In this document: one piece after another, positions 1 through 8,955 of the stretch
Position numbering within the stretch: the stretch's first letter is position 1
Layout of the letters: each line of letters begins with the position of its first letter
Source of the DNA: Pedobacter sp. L105
GTDB taxonomy: Bacteria; Bacteroidota; Bacteroidia; Sphingobacteriales; Sphingobacteriaceae
Direction of reading: 5' to 3'
Assembly: GCF_009765875.1 (NCBI RefSeq)
Contig: NZ_LMUP01000004.1
Coordinates: 721,080-785,079 of the forward strand
Length of the DNA: 64,000 bases
Notes under the pieces: generated by a model
Database searches by the model: none
Told to the model about the DNA's origin: nothing
Seen by the model: the letters and a program-made list of their open reading frames with translations, nothing else
Translations under genes and position numbers: made by a program

Positions 1-172
1 TATCAGCAGTAACGGTACTTATTGTTTCGAGGTGTCTCTTCACAATGCCTTTACCTCTGTAATACCTTCCTTCAGTTTGAAACACTTTCACTTTGTTTCA
101 TCCTATGGGTTTTTCTTTTTGAGATTTATTGTCATTTATATCATTTACGCAGCGGGTAATCTATCTTGCTCC
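1..172 (-). other. Start of the 16S-23S internal spacer
   Basis: This is the sequence immediately 3' of the 16S rRNA on the minus strand, so it is the beginning of the rRNA operon spacer. It is AT-rich and I find no tRNA cloverleaf in it. Bacteroidota spacers often carry tRNA-Ile and tRNA-Ala genes; if they exist here they lie outside the window, as do 23S and 5S. Confidence 0.75.
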
Positions 173-1694
<1,522 letters not shown>

Positions 1695-1916
1695 AAAATG
1701 TTGTGTTTGAATCACTGACCATTCTTAACTTGTATTAATAATAGTCTGTATTCTTATTTGTCTGACAGATCTAACTTGAAAAATCATTGCGGATCATGTA
1801 CTTTGAACTCGTACTGATTTATCCCGCTCTGCGTTTTTATAAATGACATCTCTTTAATGAACTTCTCGGCGCAAACCTCACGGCGGCCTTGTATATGTTG
1901 CAATAGTTTGAATCAA

Positions 1917-1928
1917 TTTTCAAAGGTC
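1917..1928 (-). promoter_or_regulatory. BoxA-like antitermination element in the rRNA leader
   Basis: On the minus strand this reads GACCTTTGAAAA, close to the TCTTTGAAAA-type boxA in Bacteroidota rRNA leaders. It lies between the rrn promoters and the 16S start, where an NusB/NusE-binding antitermination site is expected. Position and sequence support it; function is inferred. Confidence 0.5.
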
Positions 1929-2034
1929 TTTATGTTCCTTTGTTGATCTTTTCATTCTATCGTTTCAATCTTGTTTGTTTCGCTCAGCTGACATCCGTCA
2001 ACAGCGTTTTGTTTTCCCGTTTTTGTTGGGACTG

Positions 2035-2065
2035 CAAAGGTAGAAATATTTTTCGTTCTGTCAAG
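2035..2065 (-). promoter_or_regulatory. rRNA operon promoter P2 (proximal)
   Basis: The minus strand has CTTG (2062-2065), exactly 19 nt, then TACCTTTG (2035-2042). This matches the Bacteroidota primary sigma consensus TTTG-N19-TANNTTTG except for one base in the -33 box, which also reads as TTGACA one base on. It lies about 340 nt upstream of the 16S start. Confidence 0.8.
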
Positions 2066-2203
2066 CTTTTTCTTTTTTTTATTTTCAGAAGTTTTAATCC
2101 TTCTTTCCATTATTTCAAAGCTAAACTAACGTCCTACTTTACAACCTTTCAAATCCTTCTCTTTTTATCACTCTCACTGTTTCCCTTCCTCCGAAGCGGG
2201 ATG

Positions 2204-2234
2204 CAAATGTAGGAAAAATATAGGTTACACCAAA
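2204..2234 (-). promoter_or_regulatory. rRNA operon promoter P1 (distal)
   Basis: The minus strand has TTTG (2231-2234), exactly 19 nt, then TACATTTG (2204-2211). This is a full match to the Bacteroidota TTTG-N19-TANNTTTG consensus. It lies 169 bp upstream of P2, giving the tandem arrangement usual for rrn operons. The remaining stretch from 2235 to about 2777 shows no convincing gene or structured element. Confidence 0.82.
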
Positions 2235-2777
2235 CAATAATACCAATATAATTGTATCACCCACCTAACCCATTGTTTTTCAAGCATAAAAACTTAAGGA
2301 TAGATTTAAAAGAACCAGTTAAAGCTAGCTGACAACAAATGCGACAGCATTCCAAAAAATCAATTCAATTCAGATAATAAGGATAACTACTCTTTACTGC
2401 GTCTTTAAACATAAGTTATAGGTATATCAGGACGGATCAGATAGGGGAAAATTGGCCGGGTAGTATTCGGGATGTGAACAATGTGAGTACAATTAGCGTA
2501 CAACCGTTGCAACTAATTCGAAAACATTGTACTGATACTGTATCAAAGCTGTTTGCATTTTGCCCACACCCCAAGCACAACCTTTACTTTAACCCGCTTC
2601 AATCTATAATCTTCTATACAACACATCCTGAAAAACAAAAATTTCAAATCAGATCAACGGTTACAGTATATATATATACAACTCATAAAAAACGCGTTTC
2701 AAATCCTATTTGTTAAATTATGTTAACCGCTTGACTGATATAAAGCCTTTATCTAGCTTAGCGGACAATTATTTTTA

Positions 2778-2809
2778 ATTGACGTTATCGTATTATTAAC
2801 TTATCTTTG
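2778..2809 (+). promoter_or_regulatory. bamD operon promoter, near-leaderless
   Basis: TATCTTTG at 2802-2809 matches the Bacteroidota -7 box and ATTG at 2778-2781 serves as a partial -33 box with a 20-nt spacer. Only four bases separate the -7 box from the bamD ATG at 2814, so transcription should begin at or next to the start codon. Confidence 0.65.
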
Positions 2810-2813
2810 CACA

Positions 2814-3743
2814 ATGTTTAAAATTAAACACGTTTTTATATTAAGTTTTACCGTAATCGCCTTGAGTATTGCAGGTTGCAAAAGCCGGTTTGAGAAAATC
2901 AGGCTGAGTAATGATGTAGCTAAAAAATACCAGGAGGCGATTAAACTGTATAACAAGAAGGATTATTCAAAAGCTTTGATCTTATTTGAAGATCTTTCTC
3001 AGAAATACAGGGGAAGAACAGAAGCAGAAGATTTGAATTATTACTATGCTTATACCTTATTCAGGCTAAAAGATTACACTACTGCCCGTTATCAGTTTAA
3101 ATACTTTGCGGATACCTATCCTACCAGTAAAAACGCAGAAGAATGCCGTTATATGGGCGCTTATTGCTTTTACCTGGATTCTCCGGAATATTCACTGGAT
3201 CAGGAAAACACCTATAAAGCAATTGATGCCCTTCAATTATTTATCAACTTATACCCTAAAAGTGAAAGAGTTACGCAAGCAAGTCAGTATATTACCGATC
3301 TGCGTGCTAAACTGGAATTAAAAGCATATACAAACGCCAGGTTATATTATGATTTGGGAAGTTACCAGATTGTTTACTTTAAAGCGTCTGTGATTTCTTT
3401 GAAAAACGGAGAGATTGATTTTCCGGATATTAAATATGCAGAAGACATGGACTTGCTGATTGTTAAATCTCAATATAACTATGCTAAACATAGTTTCCCT
3501 TTCCGTCAGGAAGACAGATTTACTGAAGCTATTGGTTATGCCAATGAATTTATTGAAAAATACCCTCAGAGTAAGTATCTTGATGAAGCGAAATTTTTGA
3601 AAAGCGATAGTGAAGCTGGTGTAGTAAACGCCAAACAGATGATGACACTTGAAGCTAACCAAATCGCAAAATACAAAGCCATAGCAGCTAAAGAATCGAA
3701 AAGAGACAGTACCATTAACTTGATTAAAACCCCCAACCAATAA
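2814..3743 (+). CDS. bamD: Outer membrane protein assembly factor BamD
   Basis: BamD is the essential lipoprotein partner of BamA in the beta-barrel assembly machine on the periplasmic face of the outer membrane. The 309-residue protein begins with a lipoprotein signal peptide whose lipobox I-A-G-C places the lipidated cysteine at residue 22. It continues with tetratricopeptide-like helical repeats (for example YYYAYTLFRLKDYTTARYQF near residues 83-102) typical of the family. The C-terminal part is highly charged and lower in complexity. The gene leads a group with rpoZ and coaBC, and its stop codon overlaps the rpoZ start (TAATG). The start is fixed by the signal peptide and by the promoter immediately upstream. 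Confidence 0.92.
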   Translation: MFKIKHVFILSFTVIALSIAGCKSRFEKIRLSNDVAKKYQEAIKLYNKKDYSKALILFEDLSQKYRGRTEAEDLNYYYAYTLFRLKDYTTARYQFKYFADTYPTSKNAEECRYMGAYCFYLDSPEYSLDQENTYKAIDALQLFINLYPKSERVTQASQYITDLRAKLELKAYTNARLYYDLGSYQIVYFKASVISLKNGEIDFPDIKYAEDMDLLIVKSQYNYAKHSFPFRQEDRFTEAIGYANEFIEKYPQSKYLDEAKFLKSDSEAGVVNAKQMMTLEANQIAKYKAIAAKESKRDSTINLIKTPNQ

Positions 3744-4069
3744 TGAATACGAATAAACCCGCAATACCAAACACTACGGTAACCAGAAATGTTAACGATT
3801 TAGATCAGAAGACAGAGAATATCTATGAGTCTTTAGTGATTATTTCTAAAAGGGCTAATCAGATTTCTAACAATATGAAAGAAGAGCTACATGGTAAATT
3901 AGCTGAGTTTGCTTCTTCTAACGACAATCTGGAAGAGATTTTCGAAAACAGGGAGCAAATTGAAATCAGCAAACACTATGAGCGTATGCCTAAACCTTCG
4001 CTGATCGCAATCGACGAATTTCTGAACGACAAAGTTTATTACAGAAATCCGGCTAAAGATCCTCAATAA
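3743..4069 (+). CDS. rpoZ: RNA polymerase omega subunit (Rpb6-type)
   Basis: This 108-residue protein matches the Bacteroidota form of omega/Rpb6, which stabilises the RNA polymerase beta' subunit. The helix-forming segment around residues 25-45 (NIYESLVIISKRANQI) resembles the conserved omega core, followed by an acidic stretch and the conserved tail KPSLIAIDEFLNDKVYYR. Its ATG overlaps the bamD stop codon by one base, indicating translational coupling. The bamD-rpoZ-coaBC order is conserved in the phylum. It is divergent from E. coli RpoZ, so the assignment rests on family resemblance and neighbourhood. Confidence 0.85.
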   Translation: MNTNKPAIPNTTVTRNVNDLDQKTENIYESLVIISKRANQISNNMKEELHGKLAEFASSNDNLEEIFENREQIEISKHYERMPKPSLIAIDEFLNDKVYYRNPAKDPQ

Positions 4070-4114
4070 TACCTGCGCAGGCATTAACTTGCATTACCAT
4101 TGCATTAATAGACC

Positions 4115-5314
4115 ATGCTCAAAAATAAAAACATCATCCTTGGCGTTTGCGGCAGCATCGCAGCTTATAAATCGGCAATATTAATCAGGCTACTGATTAA
4201 AGCTGGTGCAAACGTCAGGGTAATTCTTACTGCAGATGCGGAAAATTTCATCACCCCGCTCACCCTCGCAACTTTATCTAAAAATCCTGTTTACACCAAA
4301 TACTTCGAAGAAGAAACCGGTGTATGGAGCAATCATGTAGAATTAGGCCTCTGGGCCGATTATATGATCATCGCACCTGTCAGTGCCAATACGATGGGCA
4401 AAATGGCCAATGGCTTATGTGATAACTTATTAAGTGCAGTATATCTTTCTGCCAAATGCCCGGTTTATTATGCCCCCGCTATGGACCTCGATATGTGGAA
4501 ACACGAAAGCACCAGGGCCAATGTAGAAAAACTGAATAGTTTTGGCAACCAGATCATATCCCCAAGCAGCGGAGAACTGGCCAGTGGTTTGTATGGCGAA
4601 GGCCGAATGGCAGAACCCGAAGAAATTATAAATTTCCTTATTGATCATATTAAAAAAGATCTTCCCTTAGCTGGTGTGAAAGTAATGGTAACCGCCGGCC
4701 CTACTTATGAACCTATAGATCCTGTAAGGTTTATTGGCAACCACTCTTCTGGCAAAATGGGCTTTGCTATTGCAGATGAAATGGCTGGTTTAGGTGCAGA
4801 GGTAACACTAATTTGCGGACCTACAGCAGAAAAAAGTGTCCGGCAGGTACAGCGGATAGATGTAACTACCGCCGCTGAGATGCTGGAAGCCTGTACTTCA
4901 AATTTCGCCCATAGCACGATCAGTATCATGAGTGCCGCAGTGGCCGATTATACGCCAAAACATCCTGCCCTGCAGAAAATCAAAAAGAAAGAAGAAGAAT
5001 TTTCTATCGACCTGAAAAAAACAACTGATATTCTGCTCACCCTCGGTCAGCTCAAAAGTCCCGCACAAATCCTGATCGGCTTTGCCCTGGAAACAGAAAA
5101 TGAAGAAGAAAACGCGAAGTACAAATTAAAGAAAAAGAACCTCGATCTGATTGTGCTCAATTCATTGAATGATACGGGAGCAGGCTTTCAAAAAGATACC
5201 AACAAAATCACTATCTTTAATCGTGCAGAAGAAAAAACGGTATACACTGTCAAATCCAAGACTGAGGTTGCCAAAGATATCTGTAACCAAATATTAAAAC
5301 TATACCAGGCATAA
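4115..5314 (+). CDS. coaBC: Bifunctional phosphopantothenoylcysteine decarboxylase / phosphopantothenate-cysteine ligase
   Basis: CoaBC catalyses two consecutive steps of coenzyme A synthesis: CTP-dependent joining of cysteine to 4'-phosphopantothenate, then FMN-dependent decarboxylation to 4'-phosphopantetheine. The N-terminal flavoprotein domain (about residues 1-180) shows GSIAAYK, NHVELGLWAD with the catalytic histidine, and APAMDLDMW. The ligase domain starts near residue 189 with TAGPTYEPIDPVRFI and NHSSGKMG. In the decarboxylase motif the usual PAMN is PAMD; I recall this variant from other Bacteroidota. Length (399) is normal. It lies 45 bp after rpoZ and is probably cotranscribed. 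Confidence 0.95.
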   Translation: MLKNKNIILGVCGSIAAYKSAILIRLLIKAGANVRVILTADAENFITPLTLATLSKNPVYTKYFEEETGVWSNHVELGLWADYMIIAPVSANTMGKMANGLCDNLLSAVYLSAKCPVYYAPAMDLDMWKHESTRANVEKLNSFGNQIISPSSGELASGLYGEGRMAEPEEIINFLIDHIKKDLPLAGVKVMVTAGPTYEPIDPVRFIGNHSSGKMGFAIADEMAGLGAEVTLICGPTAEKSVRQVQRIDVTTAAEMLEACTSNFAHSTISIMSAAVADYTPKHPALQKIKKKEEEFSIDLKKTTDILLTLGQLKSPAQILIGFALETENEEENAKYKLKKKNLDLIVLNSLNDTGAGFQKDTNKITIFNRAEEKTVYTVKSKTEVAKDICNQILKLYQA

Positions 5315-5460
5315 AACCATCATGCGATAATCGCCGCAGGCAGTTTGAAGATTAAAAACAAATGTAGGCTGATGAAACCTGCATGAGCTTAGCGTTCATA
5401 TACAGCCATGAATACAAGATCATGTAAGCTTCATAACCATTAAAAGATAATAACACTCAA

Positions 5461-6360
5461 ATGAAAAAGATCTTCTCCTTACTTTTCATTCTCCTCTTAT
5501 TCTGCATTACAGCGCATACGCAGGAATTAAACTTCAGGGTACAGGTGTCAGCACCAAAAGTACCAAACATCAATAAAAACAATATAGATCAGCTTCGTAC
5601 CATCATCAGGGATTTCCTCAATAACAATAAATGGACAAATGAAAATTATCGTCCACAGGAAAAGATCGACTGCAACCTTGTCATTACCATTAATTCCTGG
5701 GACGGTGGCTCCAGTTATACAGCCGACGCACAAATACAAACCAGCAGGCCTATTTTCGGAACAACCTATAGCAGCACGCTGCTCAATTTAAACGATAAGG
5801 ATTTCGATTTTAGTTATAATGATGGCCAGCCGATTGATTTCTCTGATCAGAATTACCTGACCAATCTGAGTTCACTACTTTCTTATTATGCCTATACGGT
5901 CATTGGCTTAGATAAAGATAGTTTCAGTAAGCTTGGAGGCACCCCCTATTACCTGAAAGCCCAAAACATCCTGAATATTGCACAAGCTTCCGGTAATACA
6001 GGATGGAAAGCATTTGATGGGTTGCGTAACCGCTATTGGCTCAACGAAAACCTGCTGAACAAAAGCTACCAGGAGCTGAGGGTGTTCATTTACAATTATC
6101 ATACAAACACGCTCGACCATATGCAGGAAGATCCCGGTAAAGGCGCAAAATTAATGCTGGGTTACCTTTCAGACCTGCAGCAAATGGATAAACAAAAATT
6201 AGGCTCTATTTTCCCGAACGTATATTTTGCAACCAAAGCGGAAGAAACAGCAAACATCCTGATGCTGGGAAGCTCACAGGATAAAACAGATGGATATACC
6301 CTGCTGAGCCAGATTGACCCTGCAAATATCAACAAATACGAGGTTCTTAAAAAGAACTGA
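5461..6360 (+). CDS. DUF4835 family protein, PorD-like
   Basis: This 299-residue exported protein has a Sec signal peptide (hydrophobic core about residues 5-18, cleavage near AHTQ). Its first mature segment, ELNFRVQVSAPKV, is the hallmark start of the DUF4835 family. DUF4835 proteins are encoded after coaBC and before recN across Bacteroidota, and the family has been named PorD because of a link to type IX secretion; that link is taken from memory. The protein has no enzymatic motif I can name. It lies 146 bp after coaBC. Here a two-gene BlaI/M56 unit separates it from recN. Confidence 0.82.
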   Translation: MKKIFSLLFILLLFCITAHTQELNFRVQVSAPKVPNINKNNIDQLRTIIRDFLNNNKWTNENYRPQEKIDCNLVITINSWDGGSSYTADAQIQTSRPIFGTTYSSTLLNLNDKDFDFSYNDGQPIDFSDQNYLTNLSSLLSYYAYTVIGLDKDSFSKLGGTPYYLKAQNILNIAQASGNTGWKAFDGLRNRYWLNENLLNKSYQELRVFIYNYHTNTLDHMQEDPGKGAKLMLGYLSDLQQMDKQKLGSIFPNVYFATKAEETANILMLGSSQDKTDGYTLLSQIDPANINKYEVLKKN

Positions 6361-6414
6361 TCCCCAGGCTATCCTACCTAATTACTAGCCGTTTAAAAAT
6401 AAATTAAAATTTAT

Positions 6415-6469
6415 TTTGGTTATACGAATATATTCGTACATTTGAATACGAAACAATTCGTATTCAAAT
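6415..6469 (+). promoter_or_regulatory. Promoter of the BlaI-M56 unit with two identical-core operators
   Basis: TTTG (6415-6418), an 18-nt spacer and TACATTTG (6437-6444) form a near-consensus Bacteroidota promoter. Two palindromes share the core TACGAA-N4-TTCGTA. The first is the 16-bp perfect palindrome at 6423-6438, inside the spacer and touching the -7 box. The second is at 6440-6469, where the arms extend to 13 bp around the 4-nt loop ACAA. Operator centres are 24 bp apart. BlaI/MecI-family dimers bind TACA/TGTA-type palindromes, so these are the expected sites for autorepression by the BlaI-like protein just downstream. Confidence 0.8.
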
Positions 6470-6472
6470 GTT

Positions 6473-6856
6473 ATGTCTTCAGAAATTACTACAAAACCAA
6501 CGGAAAGCGAACTGGAAATACTCCAGATTTTATGGGAAAAGGGTAACTGTACAGTAAGGGATGTACACGAGATCCTAACCAGGAATAAAGAAGCAGGATA
6601 TACCACTACGCTAAAGCTAATGCAGATCATGCATGAAAAAGGCCTGGTGACAAGAGATACGACCTCAAAAACACATATCTACAGCGCGCTGGCCAGTCAG
6701 CAGAAAACCCAGCAACATTTAGTATCAAGACTGATAGACAATGCATTTAACGGATCGGCGGCAAGACTGGTTATGCAGGCACTTGGAAATCATAACTCCA
6801 GTAAGGATGAAATAGAAGCAATAAAGAAATATTTGGATGAACTAGATCATAAATAA
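6473..6856 (+). CDS. BlaI/MecI/CopY family transcriptional repressor
   Basis: A 127-residue winged-helix repressor of the Penicillinase_R (BlaI/MecI) family. The diagnostic start (PTESELEILQILWEKGNCTVRDV, residues about 8-30, split here only for description) and the recognition-helix region with YTTTLKLMQIMHEKGLV are clear. The C-terminal half should dimerise and, in BlaI/MecI, contains the site cleaved after BlaR1/MecR1 signalling. Its stop is two bases from the next ATG, so it is cotranscribed with the M56 peptidase. The two operators in its promoter argue for autoregulation. In Bacteroidota such pairs are common and often unrelated to beta-lactam resistance; no beta-lactamase gene is nearby. 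Confidence 0.92.
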   Translation: MSSEITTKPTESELEILQILWEKGNCTVRDVHEILTRNKEAGYTTTLKLMQIMHEKGLVTRDTTSKTHIYSALASQQKTQQHLVSRLIDNAFNGSAARLVMQALGNHNSSKDEIEAIKKYLDELDHK

Positions 6857-6858
6857 TT

Positions 6859-8733
6859 ATGGAAACCTTAGTAAACAATCTCATACAGGCAACAGGCTGG
6901 AGCATACTCCACTCCCTATGGCAAGGTGCCCTCATCTACGCTTTGCTGCTGCCCAGCCAGCTGAATGTATTTAAGCTAAATGCGAAACTAAAATATAAAC
7001 TGGCCTATGTGGCAAACTGTTTAATGTTTATCTGTTTTGTATGCACATTTATTTCTGTCTTTCACTGGCCGTCAGCTTCAGCTGTATCCGATATGCCAGC
7101 CGCATTTCCAGCTATCGCAACACCGATTTTTATAAAATACGCAGAGCGTTTGTTTCCTGCCCTGGTCCTGCTCTATCTGATAGGGTTGCTTATACAGTCT
7201 GTTATTGTCGTTCAGGGATATAAAAAGGTAAACCAGCTTAAAAAGGCTAACTATTCAAAAGTTCCTGAAGAATGGGCAAAGCTTTTTCAAAACCTTACAA
7301 GAAATATGAATATCAGAAAACATATTGATTTCCGGCTTTCTGATCATGTAAACGTCCCTCTTGTGATCGGTTTCCTGAAACCAGTTATCCTTTTTCCGGT
7401 AGCATTGGCAGCACAAATGGAACTTAACCACGTAGAAGCGATACTGATACATGAACTATCCCATATCAGGAGAAATGATTACCTGTTTAACCTGATCAGG
7501 ACAATGATTGACACAGTACTATTTTTCAATCCCTTTATATGGCTTACCGGAAAATTTATAGACATCGAAAGAGAGCATGCCTGTGATGACCTGGTAGTCA
7601 AGCTGACCGATCAACCGCTTACCTATGCACACGCCCTTTTAAAACTGGAACTGTTAACCGATAAGCATAGTCCCGTACTTGCCTTAGCGGCCACTGGAAC
7701 AAATCAACATTTATATCAACGCATTAAAAGAATCACAGATATGAAAACGAACTACATGAATTCCAAACAAAAGCTTTTCACTGTAACCTTAACCCTGGCT
7801 ACTATAGTTTCATTAGCCTGGATCAGTCCTGAAAAGAATGACAAACCCATCAAAAAAGTAATTGTACAAAATAATGTTAGTGCTCCGCTGTACGACCTGA
7901 GCCCACTGGATACCGCGAAGAAAAAGATTAAAAAAGGGTTTAGAGTTCCGCCACCACCGCCAGTGGAACCCAAATCTAAGATGAGATTTCCTCCTCCACC
8001 TCCTCCTGTTGAACCGGTAAGATTTCCACCGCCGCCTGCACCCGTTGATCCTAAAGTTCATCAACCAGAAGCACCCGAAGCCCCTGAAATGCCTGAGCTT
8101 TCAAAAGCAATAACAGACTTTTCAATAAAAGTACAGGATATGGTAATGGCAGGAAGCCCTAGCCCTGCGCAGCTGGAGCAAATGAAAACAGAGATTGAAA
8201 GAAGTGGTGTGCAGCTTCAAAAACAATTTAACACTCCGGAGCAGAAAGCTAAATGGGAAAAGTACGGTAAAGAAATGCAAGCAAGATACAATAGCCCGGA
8301 ACAAAAAGCCAAATGGGATAAATATGCACAGGAGATGCAGGCTAAATCCAATTCTCCGGAACAGAAAGCCAAGTGGGACAAGTTTGCGAAGGAAATTGAA
8401 GCCAGGTACAATACACCCGAGCAAAGGGCTAAACTGGAAAAATACGCCATGGAAATGCAGGCTATGTACAACTCACCGGAGCAAAGAAAACATTTGGCAG
8501 AAATGCAGCAAAATGCACAATTGCAGATGAAAGTTGCACAAAAAGCGATGGCCGCTACCGATATGAGAATGCAGGATTTTAAATTTAATGTTGCGGTGCC
8601 AGATGTAGTTTTTACAGAAACCGATGATCAGCAAAAGATTAAACAGTCGCCGGAATATATCGAACTAAAAAAGAAATTTGATAAAGATGTAGAAGAGCTG
8701 GCTAACAAAAAACTCAAAAAAGGCAACAATTAA
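6859..8733 (+). CDS. M56 family (BlaR1-like) membrane metallopeptidase with proline-rich and tandem-repeat C-terminus
   Basis: A 624-residue membrane protein. The N-terminal part has hydrophobic segments near residues 12-30, 48-70 and 95-118. The zinc peptidase motif is HELSH (His198, Glu199, His202), followed by EREHACDD near residue 238. A further membrane segment follows near residues 303-322. The C-terminal part is not a penicillin-sensing domain. It is a proline-rich stretch (about 350-410; runs of PPPPP with VEP repeats) and then four full 20-residue repeats starting at residue 458 (N-[ST]-P-E-Q-[KR]-A-K-x-[ED]-K-Y/F), encoded by 60-bp DNA repeats at 8230-8469, with a partial fifth. By family analogy it senses an envelope signal and triggers inactivation of the BlaI-like repressor. 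The stimulus is unknown. Confidence 0.88.
   Translation: METLVNNLIQATGWSILHSLWQGALIYALLLPSQLNVFKLNAKLKYKLAYVANCLMFICFVCTFISVFHWPSASAVSDMPAAFPAIATPIFIKYAERLFPALVLLYLIGLLIQSVIVVQGYKKVNQLKKANYSKVPEEWAKLFQNLTRNMNIRKHIDFRLSDHVNVPLVIGFLKPVILFPVALAAQMELNHVEAILIHELSHIRRNDYLFNLIRTMIDTVLFFNPFIWLTGKFIDIEREHACDDLVVKLTDQPLTYAHALLKLELLTDKHSPVLALAATGTNQHLYQRIKRITDMKTNYMNSKQKLFTVTLTLATIVSLAWISPEKNDKPIKKVIVQNNVSAPLYDLSPLDTAKKKIKKGFRVPPPPPVEPKSKMRFPPPPPPVEPVRFPPPPAPVDPKVHQPEAPEAPEMPELSKAITDFSIKVQDMVMAGSPSPAQLEQMKTEIERSGVQLQKQFNTPEQKAKWEKYGKEMQARYNSPEQKAKWDKYAQEMQAKSNSPEQKAKWDKFAKEIEARYNTPEQRAKLEKYAMEMQAMYNSPEQRKHLAEMQQNAQLQMKVAQKAMAATDMRMQDFKFNVAVPDVVFTETDDQQKIKQSPEYIELKKKFDKDVEELANKKLKKGNN
8230..8505 (+). repeat. 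60-bp in-frame coding repeats, four full copies plus a partial fifth
   Basis: Copies start at 8230, 8290, 8350, 8410 and 8470. Each encodes a 20-residue unit beginning N-T/S-P-E-Q. The DNA copies have diverged at many third positions, so the array is not a very recent expansion. The units are rich in E, K, Q and A and look helical. Confidence 0.85.
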
Positions 8734-8760
8734 TTTTATCTTTTCACACAGAAACCTCCA

Positions 8761-8790
8761 AGGCAGAAGATATTCCTCTGCCTTTTTTTT
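8761..8790 (+). terminator. Rho-independent terminator after the M56 gene
   Basis: AGGCAGA (8761-8767) pairs with TCTGCCT (8777-8783) across a 9-nt loop, followed by a run of T to 8790. It ends the BlaI-M56 transcription unit. Confidence 0.85.
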
Positions 8791-8955
8791 ATGCCTGTTT
8801 ATTTTTCAACCGTGCTCCGCTTTCATTTTTGACTTTTTTTGATAGCCAGGTTCCTCTTAAATTGATTTGTTTTTTTGACTTTAGCTGCCTGCCCGGGTTT
8901 TGTTAAAAAAGAATAAACATCCATTGACTAAGTTTTCATAATTTAGCATCCAGAT

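Noticed and set aside
1940..2212. A 90-codon plus-strand frame
   Set aside because: It covers the rrn leader and P2 promoter antisense, is rich in Phe/Leu/Ser from T-rich DNA, and resembles no protein.
2474..2716. An 80-codon plus-strand frame
   Set aside because: Composition is that of AT-rich non-coding DNA (many Thr, Ile, His, Tyr), with no conserved motif or credible promoter.
6473..8733. A beta-lactam resistance locus
   Set aside because: The BlaI/M56 pair lacks a penicillin-sensor domain and no beta-lactamase or PBP gene adjoins it.
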